Made by a program: the position numbers and the translations under genes. This document shows positions 35,593-44,522 of a DNA stretch of 64,000 bases, in pieces. The stretch covers positions 34,983 through 98,982 of the forward strand of contig CAIYHQ010000131.1 in the NCBI GenBank assembly GCA_903926075.1, written 5' to 3'. The notes under the pieces were generated by a model. The model did no database searches, was not told where the DNA came from, and saw only the letters and a program-made list of their open reading frames with translations. Positions within the stretch are counted from its first letter, which is position 1, and the number at the start of each line of letters is the position of its first letter. The stretch is from an uncultured Methanomicrobiales archaeon. Its GTDB lineage: Archaea; Halobacteriota; Methanomicrobia; Methanomicrobiales; Methanospirillaceae.

Positions 35593-37323
35593 TTAATCCG
35601 ATTTTTCTGTTTTCAGTGTAAACCGTTTCATATATTTATGTGTTGAATCAGTAACAGTGCTGATATCCTGAAAAACCATAAGAATCTGGTCGATTACTGC
35701 AAGTACCTGTTCGCCGGCTGCTGAAGACTGAAGAGCAGCTTTTGAAGTCATCGAGATTAGATTGCTTACATCATTAATATTATTATTAATTTTTTCAAAA
35801 GATTTTGTCTCTTCCCCCATTGCTACAACAACCGAATTCATATTATTTGCAATTGTATCTACTGATTCAGCCAGTTCATGAAATATTGCAATAGTTCCTG
35901 AAAGGGCATCGCTACCTGTTTTTACTGCACTTTCTGCCTGTTGAATCGCAGATGCAGCATCCTGGCTCTTTTTCTGAAGGCTGATTATAAGATCGCCAAT
36001 ATTGTTTGCTGCCCGTCTTGAATCCCCTGCAAGTGACTTGACCTCAGCAGCAACCACTGCAAATCCCCGGCCTGCTTCACCTGCACGGGCGGCTTCTATT
36101 GCAGCGTTCAATGAAAGAAGATTGGTCTGATTGGCAATATCGGTAATAAGATGAATAATCTTTCCAATTTCATCCATTTGAATTTTTAGATCAGAAATTA
36201 AGGTAACCACAATTCGGCTGGTCTCACTGATACTTTTCATCCCTTTCTCTGCATCGCCGGCATTATCAATACCCTGGTGTGCAAGTTTGTCAGCACTAAA
36301 GGTTATCTGGGATACCCTTCCGGTATTATCAGAAGTTTCAGTAGCTTTCAGAGAGAGATCCTGCAGGGTGTCTAAAACCTGAACCATGCTTTCTTTACTG
36401 CGATCAGCATAGGAATTTGTTTCGTCAGCGTTTTTAATAATAAGCGTAGTGCCGTTGCTGATATCATTGATTCCGGCAGATGCAAGCTGTGCATGATCAA
36501 AAAGAAGTTCAATCTGCTCTATGATATGAGAAATAAAACTGGATATCTCTTTACCCAATATATTCAATGCGTTTTCAAGGGGTATTAACTCTCCTTTCAG
36601 TTGAACAGATTCTTCAATTTTAGCTTCAAAGTTGCCTTGAGAGTACTCATCTGCGAAATTGTAGATGGCCTTTATCGATCTCTCGAGATTACTTCCAAGA
36701 GAATTTATAAGATTTTTCAATCTTATAAATCCGCCTTCTACCTTTATATCTTCATTAAAACGGGTCGAAAACCTGAACTCTGAGTATTCTTCGATAATCT
36801 TCAAGGCTTCGCAGATAGCCTTCTCATCATTTGTTTGATCCCAATAATAGGCAGTTGCAGACTCAAAAACCCCATTCTGGTTATAGTATGGAACATACTT
36901 GTAATCCAGTTTTTTTATCCCTGAACTAAACTTAATAACCTCTCTTCCGGTAGAACAAGTATGATTCTCTATAGTATCTTTTAAGGAAATACCCTCTCTG
37001 GAAATTATAGTGAAATCTGAAAATTCCATCCTGGAAAGTTCCTTATCAGAAACTCCTGATAATTGAATAAACGCATCATTCACTCTGATAATCTGAAAAA
37101 GATTGTCTAATACCAAAACTCCAACAGATGCATCTTTAATGACTCTGTCTAATCTTTTTATCTGTGCATTAGACTCTATCTTTTCTTCATCTGCTTTTTT
37201 TTGGGATAAGATAAGGAATTCGTTTGCACTGACCTGCTTGTAATATATATCAGTCAGTTTTATGAGTTTGTCCTCACAGCGAATATCTGAAGATAAGAGA
37301 TCTTCAATGGTTGCAGATTCCAT
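35593..37323 (-). CDS. Cytoplasmic PAS-containing methyl-accepting chemotaxis protein
   Basis: A 576-residue protein starting [16 protein letters not shown] domain lies at about 55-165 ([21 protein letters not shown]), then a region resembling a HAMP-like linker. The methyl-accepting coiled-coil domain follows, with the conserved hairpin tip [23 protein letters not shown] at about 390-412. No transmembrane helix is present, so it senses internal signals and would relay to CheA/CheW, which are not in this window. The motility type served is unknown. Confidence 0.92.
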   Translation of the reverse strand: MESATIEDLLSSDIRCEDKLIKLTDIYYKQVSANEFLILSQKKADEEKIESNAQIKRLDRVIKDASVGVLVLDNLFQIIRVNDAFIQLSGVSDKELSRMEFSDFTIISREGISLKDTIENHTCSTGREVIKFSSGIKKLDYKYVPYYNQNGVFESATAYYWDQTNDEKAICEALKIIEEYSEFRFSTRFNEDIKVEGGFIRLKNLINSLGSNLERSIKAIYNFADEYSQGNFEAKIEESVQLKGELIPLENALNILGKEISSFISHIIEQIELLFDHAQLASAGINDISNGTTLIIKNADETNSYADRSKESMVQVLDTLQDLSLKATETSDNTGRVSQITFSADKLAHQGIDNAGDAEKGMKSISETSRIVVTLISDLKIQMDEIGKIIHLITDIANQTNLLSLNAAIEAARAGEAGRGFAVVAAEVKSLAGDSRRAANNIGDLIISLQKKSQDAASAIQQAESAVKTGSDALSGTIAIFHELAESVDTIANNMNSVVVAMGEETKSFEKINNNINDVSNLISMTSKAALQSSAAGEQVLAVIDQILMVFQDISTVTDSTHKYMKRFTLKTEKSD

Positions 37324-37519
37324 AGTTCTAATCAAAACCTTTGTTGTGGAGGGTGATTGTATAAAGCGTCTATCTTTTTTTGATCTGTTATATCAGGTAA
37401 GGCAAGGAAGTAAAATCGATAGAGATCTAAAATGAAAGGACATAATATAACCATTTCAGGGTTTATCCCCTTTTTTATCAATCTCTGACAAGTCTGATTG
37501 TTTCAACAGTGATTAACTG

Positions 37520-37774
37520 TTAAAGAGAAGGATTGAGAGCTTCTTTTGACCAGTTGTCCCTTGTTGTCCCCAGCACCGGAACACCGCTCGGGGTCATATT
37601 TAATGGAACTTTTTCAATACCATAAATTTTAGAGATCTTTTTTCTAACACACTCCCCTTGTTTTGCTCCCTGACAGTAATCAGCAATGAATTTATCTAAA
37701 ATCATATTCAGGGACCTTTTGTCGTTATACTCTTTGAAGAAAGCACATGTTGTAAGTTTTTCGCAATCAGCCAT
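37520..37774 (-). CDS. Small conserved cysteine-containing protein
   Basis: An 84-residue protein starting MADCEKLTTCAFFKEYND with a later DYCQGAKQGECVRKK. The CxxxxxC near the start and YCxG...C pattern recalls a small family found next to PAS and chemotaxis proteins; its function is not known. It is encoded upstream of the chemotaxis protein on the same strand, about 200 bases away. Confidence 0.6.
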   Translation of the reverse strand: MADCEKLTTCAFFKEYNDKRSLNMILDKFIADYCQGAKQGECVRKKISKIYGIEKVPLNMTPSGVPVLGTTRDNWSKEALNPSL

Positions 37775-37847
37775 ATATTCACTTCACCCTGTGTATGGAT
37801 AAATATTTGTGTGTAACATTCAATAATCGTTTCTGTTCAATTATAAT

Positions 37848-38204
37848 CTATCCCTTGCATTCATGGTGTTCTTCACCATGGGTACAACTGCTCTGGCCCT
37901 GTGATATTTTTCCTGCGATAAAGTCCTGGATAGCAGTCTGAATACGACCCGATACACCAAGATAAACCTGAATATTATTTGCACAAAAAAGATCTACCGC
38001 TCGAGGTCCCATTCCCCCTGCAAGCACGTGAGTGACGTTATTTTCTGCCAGCAGAACAGGAAGTTTTCCTGGTTCATGACCTGGACTTATCAATATTTCC
38101 ATATCTGTAATCTGTGAATCCTCAACAGAGTAAAGTGCATACTCTTTACAGTGTCCGAAATGCTCTGACACAAAATCTCCATCTTTAGCAATTGCAACTT
38201 TCAT
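37848..38204 (-). CDS. NifX/NifB-C-terminal (dinitrogenase cofactor biosynthesis) family protein
   Basis: A 118-residue protein of the NifB-X fold: KVAIAKDGDFVSEHFGHCKEY, then VTHVLAGGMGPRAVDLF and GVSGRIQTAIQDFIAGK. The His/Cys-rich tail SCTHGEEHHECKG probably binds metal. Family members bind iron-molybdenum cofactor precursors, but no nif genes are here, so a general Fe-S or metal carrier role is more likely. It follows the DUF5320 gene with a 25-base gap. Confidence 0.88.
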   Translation of the reverse strand: MKVAIAKDGDFVSEHFGHCKEYALYSVEDSQITDMEILISPGHEPGKLPVLLAENNVTHVLAGGMGPRAVDLFCANNIQVYLGVSGRIQTAIQDFIAGKISQGQSSCTHGEEHHECKG

Positions 38205-38229
38205 TTGAATAACCTCAAAAATTAGTTAA

Positions 38230-38487
38230 TTAATTTTGAAAATTCCTGCCCCTTCGAAAACCGGATCCTCTTCCACATCCACAAGGGATCCCACCACGTC
38301 CACGTCCGTAAACCCTACCATCCTGTAACTGGTCCTGTCTCATCAAAGGTTCACAATTTTCGTTTGATTGTTCTTCTATTGATCCTGATTGCTTTAACTC
38401 GGATTTATACCCGGCTTTGCATCTGCCTAAACCCTTACCTGTTAACGGACCGGATCCTCCTGGCCCTGTTGTATCATATCCTGGCAT
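38230..38487 (-). CDS. DUF5320-type small Gly/Cys-rich protein
   Basis: An 85-residue protein with the family opening MPGYDTTGPGGSGPLTGKGLG followed by RCKAGY. The C-terminus is rich in Gly, Arg and Cys (GRGRGGIPCGCGRGSGFRRG). These genes commonly accompany NifX-like and MinD-like genes in archaea and anaerobic bacteria, as here. Function unknown. It is the first gene after the CATATG element at 38521. Confidence 0.85.
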   Translation of the reverse strand: MPGYDTTGPGGSGPLTGKGLGRCKAGYKSELKQSGSIEEQSNENCEPLMRQDQLQDGRVYGRGRGGIPCGCGRGSGFRRGRNFQN

Positions 38488-38520
38488 TAATAATTTCCTG
38501 GTACTAACTTTGTACCATTA

Positions 38521-38547
38521 TTACTCATATGCGCGAAAATATTTAAA
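38521..38547 (-). promoter_or_regulatory. CATATG operator-like element C
   Basis: On the minus strand the sequence is tttaaatattttcg followed by cgcatatgagtaa. It lies 34 bases before the DUF5320 start, the same spacing as element B to its gene. It would control DUF5320 and the NifX-like gene. Confidence 0.6.
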
Positions 38548-38624
38548 CTGTCTGTTCCAGGCAATTTTATTTAGAGATAAATAGGTTTGAACAGGATTTA
38601 ATTGCTTATTCAACCAGTTTCAGG

Positions 38625-39482
38625 TTAAACCGATAAATTGTCAATATAATCAATCTTCAATCCCACTCCTGTTTCATGAAGCGGGGCAACACCTGCAAGT
38701 GCTATTTTTGCATAAAGGGATGTGCAATGACATGCATGGAGGGCCGGTAGACTGATTCCCTTAAGATAATTAAGGGTCCCATCAAGTTTTGGTCCATCCT
38801 TCATGAGATGAAATCCACCAATACAGTCAATTATTTTCTCTTCAAGACAGACACACCTGGCATGTTCAATAGTATTACATATCCCGGAATGGGCACAACC
38901 TGTGATAATAACAAGTCCTTCAGGGGTCCGGTAAGCAAGAGAAGTGTCATCAATAAGGTGGTCATCCTGTATGCTTCCATCTGGCATCTTAATGAATCGT
39001 TCTCCCTGTTCTATCTCTTCAAATGGGAATTTCCGCGTGATCTCTCCCAAAAAAAAGAGATTTTGTGATAACTGGACAGGAACTGTTGAAAGGTTGACTG
39101 GCATAAACCGTCGCACTTCTTCTTCTGACAGGATAGGGCCGATGTCTGGCAGAAGCGATTTTGGGCGGGGATAAAAACAGAATGGATGAGCTATAACATG
39201 GGGCATTTTGAGGTGTTTATCCTCAATAATCGTATCAGTATACAACCTGATCAGGTGGTAAAGTCCGCCTGTATGGTCAATGTGTCCATGGGAGAGAATG
39301 ATATAATCCAGGTTAAGAAGATCAACTCCTAACCTCTGTGCATTTTTTATTAAGCAGTCAGAATAACCAGTATCAAAGAGTACTCTGCACCCATCTGCTT
39401 CAATGTACGCAGAAAAAGCAGGTTCGGATGTGAAATAGCGGTCAATCAGTGTATTATTATCTACAAGAATTGTTACTTTCAT
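38625..39482 (-). CDS. Metallo-beta-lactamase fold hydrolase
   Basis: A 285-residue MBL protein. Motif HGHIDHTGG at about 65-73 supplies the metal ligands, with later His in CAHSG near 193 and HACHCTSLYAK near 253. The start VTILVDNNTLIDRYF resembles proteins annotated as dihydropterin-aminobenzene phosphate synthase-like. That group often sits with MinD/NifX/DUF5320 genes. The substrate is not predictable here. Confidence 0.88.
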   Translation of the reverse strand: MKVTILVDNNTLIDRYFTSEPAFSAYIEADGCRVLFDTGYSDCLIKNAQRLGVDLLNLDYIILSHGHIDHTGGLYHLIRLYTDTIIEDKHLKMPHVIAHPFCFYPRPKSLLPDIGPILSEEEVRRFMPVNLSTVPVQLSQNLFFLGEITRKFPFEEIEQGERFIKMPDGSIQDDHLIDDTSLAYRTPEGLVIITGCAHSGICNTIEHARCVCLEEKIIDCIGGFHLMKDGPKLDGTLNYLKGISLPALHACHCTSLYAKIALAGVAPLHETGVGLKIDYIDNLSV

Positions 39483-39494
39483 CTAGTGGTCTCT

Positions 39495-39735
39495 TCATTT
39501 GTCATTTTTTATTGCCTCTAATTCTTTCATTAAATTATAATGCAATTTATGTATTTCTTTTGCGGCATGTGAATTATGAATATTAGTTATAGGTATACCC
39601 TTGCGGATTGACTCAATGACCAGTTCATCATAAGGTATTCTTCCAATTACTTTAATCTGAGCGGAATTGCACCACTGTTCTATTACATCCGACTGTTCAG
39701 GGGACAAGTCCCACCGGTTAATTACCGCGAATATA
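39495..39735 (-). pseudogene. C-terminal remnant of a MinD-type ATPase
   Basis: The frame reads VINRWDLSPEQSDVIEQWC, then IKVIGRIPYDELVIESIRKG, the C-terminal quarter of MinD-superfamily ATPases with inserted ferredoxin domains. These normally neighbour NifX and MBL genes. The frame breaks at about 39735, before the P-loop and ferredoxin parts; element D follows after 20 bases. The gene is therefore a deletion remnant fused to its own promoter. Confidence 0.7.
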
Positions 39736-39753
39736 TGTAATCAACTTCTTTAC

Positions 39754-39780
39754 TACTCATATGCGCATAATTAGTTAAAA
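39754..39780 (-). promoter_or_regulatory. CATATG operator-like element D
   Basis: On the minus strand ttttaactaattatg is followed by cgcatatgagtag. It sits upstream of the MinD remnant and the MBL gene. This suggests that those genes were or are part of the same regulon. Confidence 0.55.
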
Positions 39781-39878
39781 AGTGATCTTTTGTGCATATA
39801 GTGCTGAGGCATTTACAATTTTCCCTCTAAAAAGAAGGGAAACTCTATCGTATATGGATTGTTTGCCTTTATACATCT

Positions 39879-40373
39879 TTAAGAGGTATTTTTCTTAGTG
39901 ACTTCAACAGGATCAATATTTGCATCAATCAGACAGTCAAAAGAAATAACCTGGAGCCAACCGGCTTTTTCAAACATATGCATGAAGCAGACACCTATGA
40001 CTGGTACACCCGGATGTTTATCAATAACTGCTTTCACCTGTTCGGCTGTTACCGGTACATTAGGCATTGAGAGTCCGCCCATGACGACAATTGCTTTGGG
40101 TGCCAGTGTTACTGAGTTGCCTGTGGTCTGCATACCGACATCTTCGACCATGCTGATCTTTTTTACTTTAGTTTCATCAGTTAGAGGGACAAAGGCCTGT
40201 TCGAGTCCGAGTAATCGGATGGCAAACGCGAGTAATTCAACAAACGGTGTGCACGTGCCCGGTACACCATAATAGACTATCTGATTACCTCTCTTTATTC
40301 CACTTGTCTCGATATATTCCTTAAACGGTCGCAGGATACCTGGGACACCATGAAAAATCTCTTTCTCTGTCAT
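39879..40373 (-). CDS. DUF2124 family protein
   Basis: A 164-residue protein of the methanogen family DUF2124. It has a Rossmann-like pattern: IVYYGVPGTCTPFVELLAFA near 32-51, KAIVVMGGLSMPN near 93-105 and IGVCFMHMFEKAGW near 125-138. Function unknown. A degenerate, internally deleted copy lies at 54061-54217. Confidence 0.85.
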   Translation of the reverse strand: MTEKEIFHGVPGILRPFKEYIETSGIKRGNQIVYYGVPGTCTPFVELLAFAIRLLGLEQAFVPLTDETKVKKISMVEDVGMQTTGNSVTLAPKAIVVMGGLSMPNVPVTAEQVKAVIDKHPGVPVIGVCFMHMFEKAGWLQVISFDCLIDANIDPVEVTKKNTS

Positions 40374-40969
40374 AATAGATTTACTCTTACCTGTTAAGAT
40401 GATAAAAGTATTCAGAAATTAAACCCGCCCAGGAAAGAATAGTCAGGTTCAGAAAGAAATCCCAATTCTTTTAGATTGATAATTCAGGTTTTAATGCTTG
40501 AATGTATATAAGTAGAACCTAAAATTTGAAATATTCACATGAAACAGGGGAAGAAGCATCACCCTGCCAGGAAGTCCTCAGGGTAAGAGGTTTTACACGT
40601 CATCCATTCCCGGGTGTGGGGCCTTATGCATCTGTGCCAACAGTGCCTGGTGTCCCACTTTCGTTCAATGACTATCTATCTGGCCACAGATAGCACAGTT
40701 GGCACAGATGTACTGAGTACACAGACCCCTGAAACTATTCCAGGTAGTGACACCACTGGTTCCATTGAAAATATAGATAAGACCTGTGTATCAAATGAAA
40801 CTGTCTCAAGTGTTGCAACTCATTCGTGCTATGTGGAACAAAATGTTACACTTGTTACGGATGTTACAGATCATACACACACACCCCAGTGAAAAAATTT
40901 TTCCTTGTGAACCTGAGGTAAAGTCGTTGGAAGCCACCGAGTATAGTGACCTGCCCACCCGACTGGGTC
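40374..40969. other. Non-coding stretch with low-grade open frames
   Basis: A plus-strand frame (40614-40892) is Thr/Val/Ser-rich (TDSTVGTDVLST, SSVATHSCYVEQ) and might be debris of a secreted protein, but it has no signal peptide and no family. A 13-base inverted repeat lies at 40629-40710. No supported gene was found. Confidence 0.3.
40629..40710. repeat. 13-base perfect inverted repeat
   Basis: catctgtgccaac (40629-40641) and gttggcacagatg (40698-40710) are exact reverse complements separated by 56 bases. The spacer contains no clear gene. It could be the ends of a small mobile relic or form a stem in RNA. Confidence 0.6.
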
Positions 40970-41085
40970 TCTCATCAACTTCTTTCGTCAGCTGGTCGAT
41001 GTATTCTTCTGTTTTCTCTACTAGCACTTTAGCTGCATTACTTCACACACGCTCGGCCAAGTCGGCCTTTGCAATTTCATGTAAA
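40970..41085 (-). pseudogene. Archaeal histone pseudogene
   Basis: Minus-strand reading gives IAKADLAERV, then a TGA (41043-41045), then SNAAKVLVEKTEEYIDQLTKE. It matches the intact histone at 63114-63326 (IAKANGAERV GSDAVKIIIEKTEEYVGQLTKE), in which the stop corresponds to a Gly codon. The N- and C-terminal ends are missing. After KEV the homology is lost. Confidence 0.75.
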
Positions 41086-41258
41086 AGGGAGAAAAAGATA
41101 TATTTAATATACCACTAGTGAATGATAATCACATAGTAACAGTGTCTATGAATGAATTGAATAATGTCATACTCTTTCTTAATGCAAATTGTGTGCTTTT
41201 AATAATGAAAAAAAGGCTCTAAAAAACAGGGTATAAAGGAGTTTTCAAGGTCGGATTA

Positions 41259-41867
41259 TTATAAACTTCTCAAATTTTCATCAGGTTTCCTGGCTGCGAT
41301 ACGCATCCCAAGCATATACGAAGTCAGCAGCGAGATGATGAAGACCAATAGGACATAGATGGATACAATAATCGGAGAAATTATCAGGGGAATAGAGATT
41401 GTGATCGGGTCGCCAAGTCCAGTTGGATGTACCTGAACCGATACGGCTCCTGCGAGGAAGATGAAGATGTAAGATACTACAACGCCCAGAGCACAGCCAA
41501 TTATGACCTTAACACCGAGCTCTGCAATCAATTGTTTGAGGATATCCCGCCTGCACCAGCCAACCGTCTGCAGCACGCCGATCTCCTTCTGTCTCTCAAT
41601 TAGTCCCATAAGGCTCATTTTTCCCAGAACCAGGAAAGAGATGATAAGGACAAGACCGATAATTACCAGATAAAATTGCTCAAATATCGTTGCAACATTT
41701 TCCAGTGAAGATATGGATAGCAGATCCTGATCAGAGAAAAGAGCCTTTCCAAAGGGAGCACGTATTTCTACTGAAGAAGGTGCGGTTACGATTTCATTCT
41801 TCTGAAGAATAAGGTCTGCTCCGACATTCTGAAAAGGAGCATATAAGGCTGATGAATAGGAGTCCAT
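41259..41867 (-). pseudogene. C-terminal half of a FtsX/MacB-type ABC permease
   Basis: A 202-residue frame with an extracellular-like part and then three transmembrane segments around RQKEIGVLQTVGWCRRDIL, the classic FtsX cytoplasmic loop. Normal members are about twice as long with an N-terminal membrane helix. A short shifted frame just upstream (TVGVLIALPDIG) may be the remainder of that helix. It is likely truncated. Confidence 0.6.
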
Positions 41868-41938
41868 AATCGCAGATACCGATATCAGGGAGAGCTATCA
41901 GGACTCCTACCGTGATCACAATCTATGAGGTTCTGGAT

Positions 41939-42685
41939 TTACAATCCCTTCATCATATTTCGTTTCTGAATTACCTTTGTAAATAGAATAAATCCAGCAG
42001 AGGCAATGATTAGAACACCACAATCGACAATTGGAGAGAGTACTGATGTTCCAGCCATGGCTAAGTTGAACAAATCTACCATGTATGTGAGCGGCGAGCA
42101 GTATGCAAGGGTAAGACCCAACCCTTGCATCTGTGAGAGTGGAACAAATATTCCAGAAATAAAGATGAGAGGGAATCTTATCAGGTTGGAAAAAATCATC
42201 ACATTGGGTGGGTTATTTGATGCCGGTGATGCAAGAAGGACTCCTAATGTAGCACATGAGAGTGTACCAAGTATAAACCCAAGGATAAATAAAGCGGGAT
42301 TGGATATTGGAACCTGAATGAACAATGTACTTACTATCCATAAGAGTAAAGAGATCCCAATTCCAAAGATTGCTCCAGCCGCAATGTCTCCCAATATGAT
42401 ACTATCCTGTGTCACTGGATATGATAGGAGTCGTTCATATGTTTTTTCCCGTTTTTCCCAGGGTGTTATCAGCGGACCAACCGATGATGAGGTAAAGAAA
42501 ATCATCATTGCAAGAAACCCTGGGAAGAATGTATTCAGGTCAAGATTACGGCCAACAAAGAACGCGAAGAACATGAAGAGTGGGAACAGGAGCCCGAACA
42601 TTAAAACCGGTGGCTTTGTATAATACAATCTTATGTTCTTTCCAGTAATCACAAGGATACCACGGAAAAACAGTGGAATTTCCAT
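41939..42685 (-). CDS. ABC-2 type transporter permease
   Basis: A 248-residue membrane protein with six hydrophobic segments and the ABC-2 pattern (PWEKREKTYERLLSYPVTQ near 78-96). The ATG at 42685 overlaps the ATPase stop as TAATG, so the two are translationally coupled. It forms an exporter with the ATPase encoded just upstream; the substrate is unknown. Confidence 0.88.
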   Translation of the reverse strand: MEIPLFFRGILVITGKNIRLYYTKPPVLMFGLLFPLFMFFAFFVGRNLDLNTFFPGFLAMMIFFTSSSVGPLITPWEKREKTYERLLSYPVTQDSIILGDIAAGAIFGIGISLLLWIVSTLFIQVPISNPALFILGFILGTLSCATLGVLLASPASNNPPNVMIFSNLIRFPLIFISGIFVPLSQMQGLGLTLAYCSPLTYMVDLFNLAMAGTSVLSPIVDCGVLIIASAGFILFTKVIQKRNMMKGL

Positions 42686-43602
42686 TATACACACTCCGTT
42701 AGATTTAAAAATGCTTCTTCAAGGCTCGGACCTGATGTCGAAAGAGATGTTATAATGATGGATTCACGTTCAGATTGTCTTGAGATGTATTTTATAACCC
42801 TGTCAGGGTCATTGGTATATAACCGCCATTTGTCACCACATGGCTCTGCCCGTAAAATTACGTCTGCTTCGAATAGATCCTGACTCACTACCTGATCAAA
42901 AGAAACCTCGACAGATTGTGTGGTATCAAACATTTTTTTAAGTCGTTCGGGACTGTCCAGTGCAACGATCTTCCCTTTATTGATAATACAGACTTTTTGG
43001 CATAGTGTATTAGCTTCGTCGATATTATGTGTCGTAAGAAAGATAGTGCTACCTTGTTCATTCATCTGATGGATTGTGTCGATAACGAGCCTACGACTCT
43101 GGACATCAAGTCCACTGGTCGGTTCGTCAAGGAACAGGATTCTGGGTTTGTGTATAATTGCACACGCAATACTTACCCGCTGTTTCATCCCTTTTGAGAA
43201 TGTCCGGACAGGAATGCGGTCTTTCCCTTTAAGGCCCAATCTGGATAGGATCTCTTCAATTCTCTTGTCTCTAAGTGCCTTGGACATGCCATACATCTTT
43301 CCGCTTAGGTGAAGGTTCTGTTCTGCAGAAAGATCGCCGTAGACCGTGCTGCTCTCAGGGATGACACCTATCTGCATTTTGGCTTCAAGAGGGTGATTGT
43401 GAATATTAATCCCATTGATGTGGACGGTTCCTGAATCGGATGTAAGTACACCAGTAAGTAGCCTGATCGTTGTAGTCTTTCCTGCACCATTAGGTCCGAG
43501 AAAACCAAAAATTTCTCCTTCAGAAACTGATAGATTTACATCATCAACTGCTAATACCGATCCAAATTTTTTCTTTAGATGATCAGCCTGAATTGAATTC
43601 AT
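42685..43602 (-). CDS. ABC transporter ATPase (ABC-2 exporter)
   Basis: A 305-residue ATPase with Walker A GPNGAGKTT near 37-45, signature FSKGMKQR near 135, Walker B ILFLDEPTSGLD and the switch His in TTHNIDEA. The C-terminal 80 residues resemble the regulatory tail of DrrA/CcmA-type exporters. It is first in the operon with the permease; the ArsR regulator is 96 bases upstream on the same strand. Confidence 0.9.
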   Translation of the reverse strand: MNSIQADHLKKKFGSVLAVDDVNLSVSEGEIFGFLGPNGAGKTTTIRLLTGVLTSDSGTVHINGINIHNHPLEAKMQIGVIPESSTVYGDLSAEQNLHLSGKMYGMSKALRDKRIEEILSRLGLKGKDRIPVRTFSKGMKQRVSIACAIIHKPRILFLDEPTSGLDVQSRRLVIDTIHQMNEQGSTIFLTTHNIDEANTLCQKVCIINKGKIVALDSPERLKKMFDTTQSVEVSFDQVVSQDLFEADVILRAEPCGDKWRLYTNDPDRVIKYISRQSERESIIITSLSTSGPSLEEAFLNLTECV

Positions 43603-43697
43603 AAATTTCCTCTGTTATCAGAGTTTTTTCACAATTACACATACAAATACAAGTACTTGATAGATCTTCTTTTGTCATGCACATCGTCAATATCACA

Positions 43698-44078
43698 TCA
43701 TTCATTGGTTGCATAACCTGACGCATTCTTTTTCCCTTCTTCTGTAATAGAGTAAATGATATAATTTCCTTCCTGATGACTCGAGATTAGCCCGGTTTTT
43801 TTCATTATTGCCAGATGATATGAGAGTTTAGAGTCTGCAATACCGATGCATGCCTTAATAACACAAACACAAAGAGACTGGATGCGAACAAGATAAAGAA
43901 TCTTCATTCGTATCGGGTCCGAAAGTGCATGATGTTGTTCGCATATCTTCTGAAGTTCGTCATCGGTAGGAAGGCAATTACAAAGTCCTGATAATCCTCC
44001 AATCTCTGATAATTCCAACTGTACCTGTTCTGGTATGGGTGTCTTGTTCAGGCATTCTTTAGATGTGTTTCCAGTCAT
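43698..44078 (-). CDS. ArsR-family transcriptional regulator
   Basis: A 126-residue winged-helix repressor. The HTH includes HHALSDPIRMKILYLV and DSKLSYHLAIMKKTGLI, followed by a wing (HQEGNYIIYSI). Cysteines in LCNC and LCVCVIK are placed to bind a metal or metalloid, as in ArsR/SmtB sensors. It is divergent from the thioredoxin-ArsP genes and upstream of the ABC exporter, so it could control either. Confidence 0.87.
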   Translation of the reverse strand: MTGNTSKECLNKTPIPEQVQLELSEIGGLSGLCNCLPTDDELQKICEQHHALSDPIRMKILYLVRIQSLCVCVIKACIGIADSKLSYHLAIMKKTGLISSHQEGNYIIYSITEEGKKNASGYATNE

Positions 44079-44129
44079 TTTTTTCTCGAATTATTAAGAT
44101 CTCAGTTATTTCAAATTATTATGAAATGC

Positions 44130-44142
44130 TTAAATATATATA
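44130..44142 (-). promoter_or_regulatory. TATA-like element in the arsR divergent region
   Basis: The stretch ttaaatatatata lies about 55 bases upstream of the ArsR start and about 140 bases from the plus-strand thioredoxin gene. It is the best TATA match in this intergenic region. Confidence 0.4.
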
Positions 44143-44276
44143 GTGTTAGTATCTATACGTAACTATTTCAAAAAAAATTGAAAAGAAATATTATTGCAAA
44201 GGAATTGAATTAAAGTGAAATCCTTCAAATAAATGTGCTATGAGAAAATAAAGGAATATCTTCTGGTGTATTCACA

Positions 44277-44493
44277 ATGAAAATTGAAGTGCTCGGATCT
44301 GGTTGTTCGAAATGTAAAAGGTTGTTTGCTAATGTTGAACAGGCGATTAAAGACAGCAATATAACTGTAGGAGTAATTAAAGTCGAAGATCTCGATGCAA
44401 TTATAGAACGAGGTGTAATGCTCACACCAGCCCTTTTTATCAACGGAAAAAGTTGTCAACGTTATTTTAGATGACCAGGAAATCCGGATATGA
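44277..44493 (+). pseudogene. Small thioredoxin-like redox protein with a frameshift
   Basis: A glutaredoxin/thioredoxin-like protein: KIEVLGSGCSKCKRL with a CxxC at about 10-13 and the cis-Pro in MLTPALFINGK. In the given reading the frame ends SCQRYFR at 44474. Removing one A from the five-A run near 44448 restores VVNVILDDQEIRI to a stop at 44491-44493, which is the expected length and ending. It is either a real frameshift or a homopolymer sequencing error. The gene pairs with the permease downstream. Confidence 0.75.
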
Positions 44494-44522
44494 TTCTAAT
44501 AAACTTAAGTTAGGAGAACAGA

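Noticed and set aside
40614..40892. A Thr/Val-rich open frame as a surface protein
   Set aside because: No signal peptide, no family match and an inverted repeat inside; treated as non-coding.
41939..43602. The ABC-2 transporter as exporter of the Nif11 peptide
   Set aside because: It is more than 3 kb away, lacks a C39 peptidase domain and is separated by unrelated genes; there is no positive evidence.
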